This document shows positions 38,174 through 50,876 of a stretch of DNA of 62,661 bases, in pieces. Positions within the stretch are counted from its first letter, which is position 1, and every line of letters starts with the position of its first letter. This DNA comes from Ophiocordyceps camponoti-saundersi (nom. inval.). Its lineage: Eukaryota; Ascomycota; Sordariomycetes; Hypocreales; Ophiocordycipitaceae. Where the stretch lies: the NCBI GenBank assembly GCA_003339415.1, contig PDHQ01000205.1, positions 1 through 62,661 on the forward strand. The letters run 5' to 3'. Below the pieces are notes generated by a model, which was not told the DNA's origin, searched no databases, and worked only from the letters and a program-made list of their open reading frames with translations. A program made the translations under genes and the position numbers.

Positions 38174-38225
38174 AAGAAGAGGTAGGTTAAGAAAATAGTT
38201 AAAAAGAAAATAGTTAAAAAAATAA

Positions 38226-38284
38226 GGTGCACGAAGATATAATCGGGTGTAAAAATAGGGTGCACGAAGATATAATCGGGTATA
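38226..38284 (-). repeat. 33-bp tandem duplication in the E2 spacer
   Basis: GGTGCACGAAGATATAATCG and following bases occur twice, 33 bp apart. A related GTGCACGATAAG pair lies at 37977-38010 with a 20-bp period. Confidence 0.85.
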
Positions 38285-38723
38285 CGAAACCTATAAAGGT
38301 ATGCGAGGTTAAAGGTATACGAGGTATAAGAAAGATAACGAGTAGGGTAAATAAATACAAATAACCGTTAGCGATCCTTAGCTAGCCCCTTAGCTAGCTA
38401 ATAGCTATTAATAATTACTATTAACACCTACTATAGTAACTTAATATCTACCGTAGTAAGTTATTATTCTTAGTCTATTCCTACTTAACTTTACGTTTCC
38501 CTACCCCCTATTATAATAGTAAGTTCCTATAAGCGTAAGGGTTATTACCCTAAAGCTTATCCGTTCCTTCGCCTAGCTTATAGCCCTATCGGGTAGCTAT
38601 ATCCTATATTACCCGCCGTGGGGGTATTAAATATGCCTTACGTGGTATAAATAGCTTAAGATCGTCCACGTGAAGCTTTCGCAAAACTTAACGTCCGACG
38701 ACGCTGCGGATTAGATACGTAAT

Positions 38724-38888
38724 TATTAAGGCACGCACGCTGTCACGGATCGGGCAGTAATATTACTAATGCTAAGTCTAACTCTAGTGGCCCCTCTATA
38801 CTAATTTAGTATATCTAATATACTAACCTAACTGGGCTTAAGCCCTAAGTGGGGTATAGCCTAGATATAAGGTATATTATATATAATA
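38724..38888 (-). repeat. 3' LTR of copia copy 2 (165 bp)
   Basis: Read on the minus strand it is preceded by the purine tract GGGGCGG, as in copy 1. It ends at the GTAAT duplication. Confidence 0.95.
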
Positions 38889-38944
38889 CCGCCCCTAAGG
38901 CCGGGCAGGCTAAAGAATAACTATCGTAATATTATTTCTTAGTA

Positions 38945-41900
38945 TTTAGGCTACTAGAGCCGCCCCTATTCCTTAGCATAGCTAAATTTAGCTAGCGTAT
39001 AAACTGCTAATACTTATTCGCCTATAAACCCTTCATTAGGCCGTCTGCGATTATATCTTCTATGCCGATTTACTATAGATTAAAAAAGCCTATCTAATAC
39101 TTTTAGATAATTTATTTATATCGCAAATTAATATGCTTAGTGCGTGCCTTATTAAGCGGGTTAATTATAGCTAACCTCGCGTTTTAGCTATTAGTAAATA
39201 TTACGAAAGGCCTCTTTTATTCGTAGCTAATATTTCGAATAACGTTAGAGAGCTAGATCGTTATAAGCTTAGCGGGTATAAGAGCTATAAATTCGGCCTC
39301 TATATTACTTATTATAATAAAAGTCTAACGCTTTAAGCGCTACGCGATAGGGCTACTAGCGAGGAAGATAACGAACCCGGCCGTTAAGGCGTAGGTTACC
39401 TAATCGTCCGCGAACGATATGTCGGAATAGATACGAAGTTAAAGGTCCTTACTATATACCGCTCCTCTAAGTATAATGCTAAGAGACGGCGTGCCGCGTA
39501 GATAGCGGAAAAGGTACTTTATCGTAGCTAGATAGGCGTAAGTCGGATAGGAATTTACTTCTAATAGCTTCTTAACGCTATACGTAATATCGGGCCTTAT
39601 ACTTAGGGCTAGCTAATTTAGGCTGCCCGTTTATTTTTACTATATCGTAGCCTTTATCGCGATCTTGGCCTTTTTCTAATCGTAAGGAATTATATATTTC
39701 GTCGGCTACGGCGTTTTCGTAAGCTTTAAATTATCGGTATCGAATAGCTTAAGAATCTTACGGGCGAAAAAGGTTTAATATACTTAAATAGTTCGGGCCT
39801 AACGATCGCGATCGAACTCGAGGCTAAGGAATTCCTAAGGTTCTCTAAGGTATTTAACCTTATATAATTTATCGAGAATTACGGCCTTATTATTAATCTA
39901 TACTTATATCGGTGCGGTAAGGAGGATATCGTCTATATAAAGAACGAGGAGGCTACTATTAGCGTGGCGATAAAGGTATAACTCGGAGTCGAGTTATTTA
40001 AATCCGCGACTAGCTAGATCTTTAGCTATACGCTTAAACTATTAGCGCGGCGAGGCACGATAGCTATAAAGAGCCCTTTTTAGTCGGCAAACGCGGCCCG
40101 ACTTATCCTTAAAGCTATAAGGCTACTTAATAAAGATATTTTTATTTAATTTAGCGTTAATAAAAGTATTTATAATATTAAACTTTGCCTATTTAAGGTC
40201 CTATATTATAATAAGAGTAAGGAAGATCCGTACGGACGACTAATATACTATAATAGTATATAGGTCCTCGATAGGTTAATCTATAAGATCGCGATCTCCG
40301 CGAATAACCTAGCGGGCCTTCGCTATCGGATCTACGCCTTTAATTAGCTTCTTTATAAATACCTAACGCCCTAGAAGGGTTTTAGTATCGTAAGGCTTAG
40401 GAATAAGCTCCTAAGCGCCCTTCTAATATAGCTTATCGAGTTCTTTCTTTATTACGAGCACCTAACGTTTATCGAATTCAGGTAGCTTCTTCGTAGTATA
40501 ATAATTACTTAGGGTATAACTTATAAAGGTTTCCGTAGCTAGAGCTAAGAGAATTATTATAGGCGCCTAATTAATATATTCGTCCTTATCGGCGAAGGAA
40601 ACGTATAGCGAAGAGGGTTTAAGAACGCTAGCTAAATTAGCCTATATAAGCCTCTTCGAACGTCTCGTTAGCTCGGTGCCGTAAAGTTCTTCTATTAAAC
40701 GACGCTTACGGCGTTATATTAATTCTATTAAGATAGAAAATAATATTAATACCTCGCGCTCGCGTAAATATTAAGAAGGTCATTTTTTAGGTATTAGATC
40801 GGTTGGCCGAAGGTTCTATAGGTTACTAGCTAATTCGTTAGGATTATTACGATTATTAGTATCGTAAACCTAGCCGCTAGGAAGATTTGAGGTTATAGGC
40901 GCTATCGGTAGTAGTTATACCTCTTTATTAATTTCCTCGATTAATCGAAGAAGCGTATTCCTATCGAAAAACGGGCGCGGTGCCTCTCTGCCTTAATAAG
41001 GCGTGGGATTTAGTAAGAGAAGGTGCGAAGAGTATCCCTCGGGCGTTTTAAAACGCTTTTTTAATAGCCCTATAAATTCCTCTTAAACGTTCGAATTCGA
41101 CGTATCTAATAATCCGGCTATAGTAGTTAAATATTTCCTTAATTATTTAATACTTAATATATTAAAGGACTATAAAACGTTAATACCGCTAGTTTAGCTA
41201 TAGGAAGTTTTCTCTTTCTCCCTATAAGGAAGAATAATAGGTTTAAATTCGATAATTTTACCTTTTTCTTCTAAATAAGCCTTAAATTCGACTAATAAGT
41301 CCTCTTTAATAGCAGGGGCACCGGCATAATTAATAAAGCGTATATCTTATGCACGAATAACGATCTCTTAATTAGGAAGCTAAATCTTAAAGATATAGCT
41401 ATATAGGCCCTTAATACTAACGAGATAACCCTTCTAAGCTCGAGGAGCTATTTTTTTAGATCTTATAATCTTCTTTTTCGGCTTCGTTATATATATAGTA
41501 TAACCCTAAGCGTGAAGGTAGCTAATATTATATTTATAGGGTAAATTAAGCGTCTTTATAACCCTTTCGAGAGGGCTATCTTTGCCTTTCGTAGGCAGTA
41601 AATTCGTAATATACGCTACTATCGATATATAATATAGCTAGAGGGTTACGGGAAGCTATATATATAGATAAATAGCTCTTACTATCGTTAAAAGCGTTCT
41701 GCCGGCTCTCTCTGTAAGACCGTTTTATTAAGGGTTATATAGGGTCGAATAACGCAGAACGAATCTATCCTAAAAAGCCTAGGCTTTAATTACCTCGCTC
41801 TTAAACTCCTATACGTTATCGAAAGCTATCGTAGCTATAGGAATTCCTCTAGAAAAGGTATTAACCTATCTTTTCTATCTATAAAGAAGCTTAAAAGCCT

Positions 41901-43685
41901 AACCTTTTAAGTTAGTAGCTATCGTCTAGTAGAATCTCGTAAAGGCGTCGATTCCGTATAGAGAATAGCGGGCGCCGCCTATTCCTAGTAGGTTATATTC
42001 GATAATATCCTAAAAAATAATATCGAGGAACCTCGTAGGCCTTACTAGCGAATCCCTACTAATTATAGTATCGGCTTTAGTAAATTAATAGGCCTCGCAC
42101 GAAAAGCCTTTAATAGTATTTTTATCGATTAGAATCCCTACCTTCTAATAAGCTAGGGTTACCTTCTCTTTGCCGGCGTATATAAGGCGCTTATATATAA
42201 TAGCAAAATTAGCCTTTAAGCCCTTCCTTAGCGATTTATACGGTAAAGTAGCGAATACCTCGATTACGGTTTAATCGCCGCCCGTAGCGGTAGTACGAAT
42301 AACTCGAAGTTAATCGTTAAGACAGCAAATACGCTTTTTAGTGCCTCTTTTAATAAGGAAATTCGTTTTAAGGTTAGCGATAACGCCCTTTTCCTTTAGA
42401 ACGCTTATGCTTATTAAATTCGCTTAAATATTAGGGTAATAAAAGGCCTACGATAGAATTATTAAATTACCGTTAGGTAGGTTTATCTTAACCTTACCCT
42501 CTCCTTAAGGCTATAGATCTCCGCTATTAGTAGCGCGGAAAGGGTCGATTACGGTATTCTTATAGATCTTAATAAACTATTTTAAGTTATTAAATATATA
42601 GCCTCCGGCTCTAAAGTCGTATATAATATTATCTCGAGTAACGCTAGGGCTAGTAGCTATAAGTTCGTACGTTTATCTAGCCTTTATAATAGCTTCTAAT
42701 ACCGCGATCTACTTCTATTAATACTAATCTCTTAGGGGTAAGCGTAGCTTTAGATATAACCTCTAGTAATTTTCTTCCTTATAAGGCTTACTGCCCTCGG
42801 GAATAAAGTATCTATAATTAAGATATCGTCCTTTCTAGCCTTCTTAAGCGGGAGAAAAGGCTCTGCTACTATAATTTCCGCGGCCACGGCCTTTGCCGCG
42901 GCCTCGACCTCTTCCTCGGCTATTATCTCGCTTTTCGTCTTACTTTTTCGTATTCTAATTTACGGAAAAAGTATCCTTCTTCTAATTATCGATAAGCTTA
43001 GCGTGATTCTAAAAGAAACCTAGGACCTCGTCCTTCGTCGGGGGCTTCTATTTAGCTAGCTTATATATCTAATCTTTATATCGGGAAGGTATAACGGTTT
43101 TAATAGCGTTAATTATAGCGCCGACGAACTATTCCTTATAAGGTTCCTTTATTATAACGTAGAGTTAACTTTATAGGAGATTAAGGCGTCTTATAAAGGC
43201 ACCGAATATCGTAAAGTTCTCCGCCTTTATAGTATATATTTCCTTTATAATTAACGAGAAAGTAACTCTTAGAGCTATATTATATTTCTTCTTAATAGCT
43301 ATAAAGGTTTAATATACTAATTAATTCGAATTCTAGCCGCTATCGCGAATTCCGAGGATTATCGTAAGCTCGTAATAGTATATAATAAGATAACGGTAAT
43401 AAACTTCCTCGTCCTGCTATTTCTCTATAGCCTTAATATTCGTATTTATAGGTTTGCCGCTATTAGGCTCGTTAATATACTAAAATAGTCGAAATTACTT
43501 AATCGCTATTCTAATTAATATCTCCTAATATTGCTAATTCTCTTAGCCCTTTAGCTTCTCTATACCTATTAGGATTGCTCCTATCTTTATATTCTTTAAT
43601 AAGGTTATCGTAACCTTCTTTTATAGCTTAAATAGGCTCCTTATTACCTAAATAGGTAGTATTTTCCTTAGCGAGGCTTATCTTA
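38945..43685 (-). pseudogene. Copia copy 2 Gag-Pol polyprotein relic
   Basis: Colinear with copy 1: Gag about 43.68-42.78 kb with an Arg/Gly-rich tail near 42.88 kb, protease near 42.6 kb, integrase 42.15-41.46 kb, RT 40.5-39.79 kb, RNase H 39.59-38.95 kb. The RT catalytic box reads LYIDDIL with both Asp codons intact (complement of 39928-39933), unlike copy 1. Stops of the Gln/Trp type still interrupt every long frame. It could serve as the reference for what copy 1 lost. Confidence 0.9.
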
Positions 43686-43847
43686 GCTTTTCTTAGCTAA
43701 AATAGTCTTCTATAGACTAGGTTAGGTATATTACCTACCTAAAATAGCAGCGTCGGTAATATAGTGGCGTCTGCTATAGCTAAGCGGATCCTAAATAGGA
43801 TCTCTTATAAGGAATATCGATTATTATCGTAAAAAACGCGCAATTTA

Positions 43848-43866
43848 GCGCGACGGGCGTATAACC
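43848..43866 (-). promoter_or_regulatory. Probable primer-binding site of copia copy 2
   Basis: On the minus strand GGTTATACGCCCGTCGCGC follows the 5' LTR directly, identical to copy 1 at 18719-18737. See that entry for the tRNA-half interpretation. Confidence 0.5.
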
Positions 43867-44031
43867 TATTAAGGCACGCACGCTATTACGGATCGGGCAG
43901 TAATATTGCTAATACTAAGTCTAACTCTAGTAGCCCCTCTATACTAATTTAGTATATCTAATATACTAACCTGACCGGGCTCAAGCCCTGAGTAGGGCAT
44001 AGCCTAGACACAGGGTATGTTACACATAATA
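43867..44031 (-). repeat. 5' LTR of copia copy 2 (165 bp)
   Basis: It starts TATTATGTGTAACATACC on the minus strand, retaining ATGTGTAACA where the other three LTRs read ATATATAATA. It is the best-preserved LTR of this family here. Confidence 0.95.
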
Positions 44032-47000
44032 GTAATAGATAAGATAACTTTAATAATAATAGATAGGTTATCCCACGTGGTTACGAACTTCCTATACGAC
44101 GTATTTACCTTATCCTGCTTTTCCTATACGAAGTTACTAACCCGTAAGGCACGTCGTAGCTTAGTATTATATTTAGTCGTATTAAAGTTAGCTAAAGTAT
44201 CCCGGATTATATCCTTTTCTTCTACTATAGCTAATACTAAATCGCGGACTATCTAGTTATCCCGGTTAAAATAGTCGAAGTTAGATTATTTAGCTTTAGG
44301 TATCTCTTTATTTTAATATATAACTATAGGGTTAAATCCTAATATAGCCTTTACTAGAGTTACCCCTAAAATCTTAACCTTTCGAGAGTTTAGCACGTTA
44401 GTAATCTAAGGTAACGCTTTATTTTATATTTCTAGGGAGATGCCGGACTACTTAAAACTCTATTTTCGCAGTTAGTCTTTTACTAAGCAGACGTACCTCT
44501 CCGCTAGTCTAATACTTTAAAGGTATAAGACCGGGCCGAACTTCTATTTAACCTTATATCGCTTAGCTATATCTTCTATAATAGTATTAGCGAAATAGCG
44601 TCCGTTATCTAAGTAAATAGCTTTAGGCTAGCTAAATACTAAACTTTAGTAATATTACTATACGTCTGCTACCTCCGGGCTAGTTATATTTTCGTATATT
44701 TAAGTTAATAGAAAACGCGTTATATAATCTACGGCTATTAAAATATATTAATATTTACGAGCACTAATAGGCGTAATAAGTCTTAGGAAGTTAATAACTA
44801 CTATTTCCTATAGTTTATATATCGTAATCTATCTATATTTTAACTTAAGTAAGCGTAGTATAGTTTACTAATAAATTATATAAAATATATAATAATAGGT
44901 AATATCCGATCGACGAGTTAGCTATTATAAGATTCCTCTTAGATTCGCTAGAGTCTTTTCCTTAGAGAAATAGCTTAATACGTTATAAGTACTCTATAAC
45001 TTTAACTAGATATTTAACTATAGATAATACTCCGCCTACTATTTATTCGATTTAATATAGTATAGGATCTTATTCTAAACTCGATATCTAATAGCTATCT
45101 TTTAGATATAGCGATATCTATTATTTAATAGTGCTTATATTTTATTAACGAGAAAGAGCACGATTTCCGTATACTACGGGTCTCCTAGCTAAGGGGATAT
45201 AGCCGCCCGGAGGTAAGATACCTCTCTACCTACTATTAGTTTACCTAATAGGAGTTAAGTAGCCTTAATAGTATCTAGCGCTAGTATAATATAGCCCTTT
45301 ATATCTAAAGCGTTACTTTTTAAAGCGTTATATAATCTAGATATATTATCCGCGATTCTAATAATTTTTATCGTATTCGGGCGGTAAATATATTTAATAT
45401 CTTATTCTTAAAAAATATCGATTTACCTTACTACTTTACTATACGTTTCCGCTATATTCGTTATTAAGTTAATAATACCCTTATAATCCGTATAGATCTT
45501 AAGGGGATATAGGGATATATTTACTATTTACTAGTATTCCTTAATTACGTAAATAATAGCTAATATTTCTTTTTTAAATATAGAGTATCGCCGCTCTAAA
45601 TTATTTAGCCGAAACGATATCTATATAATAATTTTTATATCTTAGAAGTTAAAGTCTCTAATAGATATTCCGTCGGGATAGTTATCGAGTTAGCAAAAAA
45701 CGGCCCCGGTCCTAATATCGGATATATCTATTACTAAGTGAAATTATATATTAATCTATGCTCTAAATATTATATTATTCTAAATAGCCTAATATAGGAA
45801 TTATAAAGCTTTTACCGCCTTTAGCGTCTAAACGGGTTCGTCTCGATATCGTGCCTCTAATTATATAGATTAGTATCCCGATAAAATTACCTTATTTACC
45901 TTTTTAAAGAACGCTTCCTTAATAAGTTTAGCCCTATCTACTCTCCCTAATATAAAACGATAAAAGAACGGGGTTAGCTATAGTATTATTTAAACTTTTT
46001 CCTAAGATTAAGGGGGATATTATTAGAAATAGTCTCCTAATTACGCAAATCTCTACTAATACTTAGTTCCTAGACGAAATCGCCTTACTTCTAATTTAAA
46101 CCCGACTAATTTAGCCGTGCTATTAAATAGCTTCGTCTTCTTACCCGCGAGATTAATTAGCGCTTATATTACTTTAAGGAAATACTAATACCGAAAGAAA
46201 TCGAAATATCTATTAAAGGTTTCGCTACTAAGGTTATAATCGTCGATATAAACGAATATTAACGTTAAGTACTTTATAGTAAAACCTAGTAATATTTAAT
46301 ATTTAACCTTATCCGCTAATACTAATCTACTAAACGCGATATCCCTATACCTTACGTACGTAAAGGGGGCGCTTATTAGTCCTTACGGTATATTAATATA
46401 TTCCTATATATTATTAGGGGCGGTAAAGCCTATCTTATATACGTCCTCCGGCTATATTAGGATTAACTAGAACCTATTAAATATATCTAGCTAAGAGAAA
46501 ACTATTAGTTATCTAATATATACTTAGTCTAAATTAACCTCTAAGTTATAATACGGATATCTTAATTTTACCGTATTCCTATTAATATCGCGGTAATCGT
46601 AAACTATTCTCTAGGCCGCCGGGTCTAAAAGGTGCTTCTTAACGAATAAAGTTCTAGCTACCTATTTTATATTATTACTAATAGGTTAAATAATATTTAC
46701 TTCTTCTATTATTAGGAATACCTTACCTATAAAGATCCGTTTAGGCTTACTATACCTTATTTATTTAAATACGGCTAGCGTTACTCCCTCCTTTAATTTA
46801 ATTTAATAGGTAATTAGTTATATAGGCCGAATCTCTTTAAGAGTAGAAATAAAGTAGTCCTTATAAGTAAAATATAATCTTATAACCCTCTCTCTCTATT
46901 CTTCTATCTTAATATAATCTCCTAGCGTAATAAGACTTTATTTAAACTACGCGTTAACTTCCCTAATCGGGGTATCTAATAGAGGATAAACGACTAGGTC

Positions 47001-48729
47001 CGGGGTAATACCTTTATAAGATATAGGTCTTAAAGTACTTATTATTATAGTACTTACCTATCCGAGATACGATACGTAGTTAGTATCGTCCTCGTTACTT
47101 ATTTTCTCCTAGTCTATCCGATATCGGGGATATTTTAGAAGGTTTATTATATCTAACTTATCGTAATTACGGATTACCTTTTCTATATTACTTTTATTCC
47201 TAGCTACCTTATTTTCTTTCGGGTTAGTTAATTTTATTTCTAGTAATTTTTCTACTCCTTTAGGCTATCTTAAATACTTAAGTAACCGTCTATTCGTCGA
47301 CTCCGGTTTCTCTACCGCTTATTTAAAACCTACTACCTTATATACTTTTTTCTATATAGACTCGGGTAGTACTACTTTTACCTACTTACTAATAGATATT
47401 ACTAGCTTTCGCTAAATCTAGGGCTATAATACTTTATCTATCTTCTTCTATACCGTTTTTAGCTGCCCCGCCGTCTAGCCCTTACGGGAGGTAGCTCTTA
47501 GTTTTTTAGAGAGTTTTACTTTACTTAGGAGGCTAGTTATTTAGTAATAGCGGATAAAATATCCTCGACCTTTTCTAAAATAAGCCTATTATCTTCGACG
47601 AATATAATCTTATCTTTATTATTAGTAACTACTTTTAGATATTTAGGGGCTCGCGGCGTTTTCCTATCTAGCTTAAATAAATTAGGTACTAGGAAAATCG
47701 GAATAATCTAAGTAATACCTTCTAAGCTAGTAATTTCTAGCTATTCCTTTACGTAGTATTCTACGGCCTTAACGCGTCTTAGCTATACGCAGCCTAATAG
47801 AATATCCTAATTATCGTAGTCTCCTAATATATATACTTTTATATTAGCTAGGATTCTTACTATAACTACCCGAAGGTAAGTAACCCTCTTAATAATCGCG
47901 AGTTTATCGTTTACTATTCTAACTATACCTAGTTAGGGTAACTAGATTACGGGGAGGGTATTATTAGCTATAAAGGCCTTATTAACTAGATCGACTATAA
48001 AGCCTCCGTCTAATATAATAGTAGTACACCGATAACCTTTAACGTAGCTTTCGATATACCCTAATATCGATAGGATAGCTTTAGCTAGCGCTATAATATC
48101 TCTCTAAATTACTTAATTAAGCGTATTATAAGATAAAATATCCGCTAGCGGGTTTTACGATTCGAATAGTTAGATAAGATTCGTAATAACCTCCTTACCT
48201 TTCGGGGACTTAATCTTCTTCCGATACTATATTAATTTATTAAGTTACGTATAAATCGATAATATAACCTAAAGTAATTAAAGGATACTTAATATTACCG
48301 GGGTATTTTTTAACCTATCTTTTAGTTTAAATAGCGGAATATTATATTCTTCTATAGCTCGGATTTTCTCTAACTCGTATTATTTTTTAGCTAGCTTAAG
48401 CTTTTAAGGGTAAGTTTAAATTTCTACTTTTAGGGGTAGTAACCGAGTAGTTAGTTTTAGGATAGGCCTAGGAATAGTTAGAGTTAGTGCGTCTTTTAAA
48501 GCCGGGCCTTCCCTAGCGTTATTATTAGGTTCCGTGCTTAGTATAACTAATTAGCGACGAATTTCCTACTCTAATTTATCCCGTTATAGTTTATCTAAGT
48601 TATCTAAGTTAAATTCTACTCTAGGGCGCGGTTTAATTACGCGGCCTCGCGTAGGTTAAGAAATCGGCACCGTTTTTTCTTTCTAATAAGAGGTTTAAAT
48701 ATTAGGTCTCTAGGCGGTATAAGTTTATC

Positions 48730-50175
48730 CTTATATAGAATTAATATTAAGCGTAATAAGATCTAAAGCTTTTCTATCTAGACTTTTTATTATAGGTAGC
48801 ACCGGTAATATCCTAATTATATATCTTATTAGTAATCGAATACTTATATCTAAACTAATAACCGTTAAATTCTTTACTAATAGCTTAGGGCTAGTACCTT
48901 AATATAATTACTAGCGTCTCTATTCCTTTATCTCCTCCGCGTAAGTTTCCTAATAAGCTTTCTACTATTAGAATACTTCTCTATTAAATAAAGCTATAGA
49001 TAGATAATTATAGCTTATATAGCCCTATTCGCTATATTTAAAATACTACTATAAATCTAAGTTAGGAGGTTAGTATCTAGGTCCTATACCCGGTAATCTA
49101 GGGGCTCGGGGTTACTATTATAACGTATTTAAAGAATTCTATAACGGATATCCCTAATTCTATGCTTAGGTATTAGTCTATCTAAGCATACCTTATATAC
49201 TCGAATATCCGCTAGTAAAATAGCCTCCTAAGTTCTGCAAGCACTTACTTAACTTACTTACTACTATAATATTAGATTATTCTATTAATTTAGCTATCTT
49301 AGTTATTATCTCCTACTACTTAGCTATTACTCTTTACGGATCTATCTCTACGATTAGCACTCTATCGGTATCTTTTTTAATTTTTTTAGATATTATATCG
49401 CGTAGGTTATATATAGTAAGTCGAATATTAAACTATATTAGGTTTACTATCGCTATTAATAACTTTTACTTACTATTAACGTAGAGATACTTAATAATAG
49501 CTCGCTTATATTATTTATCCTTCTCGGCGTTTTTAGTTATCTAATTTAAAAAGTTAGTAAGTAGAATCCGTTAAGTTTCTAATTTTACTTAGGTATAAAG
49601 AGCCTCCGCTCGTTTCGTATAATTAGCTAGCGATTCTCCCTTCTTATAACCGAACTTATACGCTTCTATAATAAGGGTGCTTTCTATAATTAGGTCTACC
49701 TCCTTAAACTTATTTATAAATAAAGTTACTAATTTAGATTAGGTACGATCTTCGTTATCTAACTTATTATATTAGTCGGTAGCCTTACTACGAAAACCCG
49801 AAAAAAAGATCTCCCTAACGATAATATTATACGTCTCTCTTTAAATACCTAATAGTATTATATTAGTATTATACTAATTAAGGTACCTTTTAGCTAAGAT
49901 ATTTTTCGGGTATTTAGTAAATAGCTTAAGCCTTAATAGTAAAGTTAACGCTATTATAACGTAATATTTGCCCTCTAGTTTAGTAATACTCCCTTATATT
50001 AATACTAGGTATATAATCGTTAGACCGGTTTAACTTACTAAGGGAAGGGGATAAAGTAAACGATATAGTAAACCTTCTAATAAACTAGGCAAACTTTATA
50101 ATAAACCTATATCTATATTTAATATTATTTTCTAATCTTCTACTTTAGGGCACTCCTTAGGTATACTCTAATAAC
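48730..50175 (-). pseudogene. E2 Gag relic with zinc knuckle
   Basis: Colinear with E1 Gag (28160-29620). The zinc knuckle at 49042-49000 reads YFKYSE-stop-GYISYNY, that is, Cys and His codons converted to Tyr. Only RIP-type stops were noticed. It is followed by Pol on the same strand. Confidence 0.78.
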
Positions 50176-50681
50176 TTACCTTTACTTATAATACTTATAA
50201 TTACTAAATATTTAGTAAAACCGAGTCTTCTTTTATTAGGTATATCTATTTCTTCGAATTAAAAGACTTCTAGCGTTAATCTATCTAAGAAGATTATACG
50301 CCCCTAATCCTTTTTACTTACTTATCCTAACGTTCTTCTTATCTTAACTACCTTCGGCGATAATAAAGAAAGAAAAAAAAAGGGAAGATTATCCGCACCT
50401 ACGGGGTCTTCTTATATTCTCTTATCCTCTTTCCCCCCTTATTCTCGCTTATATAGTCCTTCCTACCTTATTTACTATAAGGCCGCTTTTCCGGCAATAA
50501 TAGGCAGCTATAGCTAGACTTACTCTAGGTAGCTCCCGCTTAACCTAATTAGAACTCGCTTCGCTTCCTAATTTAGTAATCTGCCGAAATCCTTAAATAC
50601 TTAGCTATCGTTACTAGACGATACCGTCGTATTAATTCTATAGCTCGTATAATAACGCGCTAAATCCTAGTCTTATTATTA

Positions 50682-50876
50682 TAAAATCCCTCGATTAGTC
50701 TTAGATTATAAGATTAGATTAGATCGTATAGTATTATACGTTAGGGCATTAGTAGTCGTGATCCCTTTTATATTAGTCTAATAGTAAGTCTAATAATAAT
50801 AATCTCTCTAAGTCCCCTTTTCTTCTCCTCCTATCCTTTGTCCCCTTATGCCTTGTCCTCTAACGCCTGCCTAATA
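50682..50876 (-). repeat. E2 5' LTR (195 bp)
   Basis: Starts (minus strand) TATTAGGCAGGCGTTAGAGG and ends GAGGGATTTTA. It is followed on its inner side by the same leader as in E1 (TAATAATAAGACTAGG). Confidence 0.93.

Larger units (their letters stand above)
38724..44031 (-). mobile_element. Copia copy 2: Ty1/copia element nested in E2 integrase, 5,308 bp
   Basis: Same family as copia copy 1, opposite orientation. LTRs 43867-44031 (5') and 38724-38888 (3'), and a perfect 5-bp target duplication GTAAT (38719-38723 and 44032-44036). It is the innermost element of the E1-E2-copia nest and among the least damaged sequences here: it keeps more TG, CA and CG steps and an intact RT catalytic box. 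It still contains RIP-type stops. Confidence 0.95.
38460..48630 (-). pseudogene. E2 Pol relic, split by copia copy 2 (48630-44037 and 38723-38460)
   Basis: It is colinear with E1 Pol and in the same order. The RT box reads FVYIDDY with both catalytic Asp codons intact (complement of 46239-46244, GAC GAT). In integrase the first catalytic Asp has become Asn, as in E1 (near 44810, frame VINFL). The copia element sits in the C-terminal part of integrase: the sequence before it (to 44032) and after it (from 38723) joins into one that matches E1 around 34300 once the GTAAT duplication is removed. Stops at Gln codons remain. Confidence 0.88.
35294..50876 (-). mobile_element. Gypsy element E2, inverted sister copy inserted in E1
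   Basis: 5' LTR at 50682-50876 and 3' LTR at 35294-35488 (195 bp each), read on the minus strand. It is about 10.3 kb after subtracting the 5.3-kb copia copy 2 nested in its integrase. GGTT at 35290-35293 and 50877-50880 is a 4-bp target duplication; the fifth base differs. It is colinear with E1 for the first 6.85 kb with almost no length change. It is less RIP-damaged than E1: the RT Asp-Asp pair is intact and more CG, CA and TG steps survive. Stops are still frequent, so it is not functional. Confidence 0.92.

Noticed and set aside
44017..44256. A 79-residue ATG-started plus-strand frame
   Set aside because: It begins inside the 5' LTR of copia copy 2, crosses the insertion junction and runs antisense to E2 integrase.
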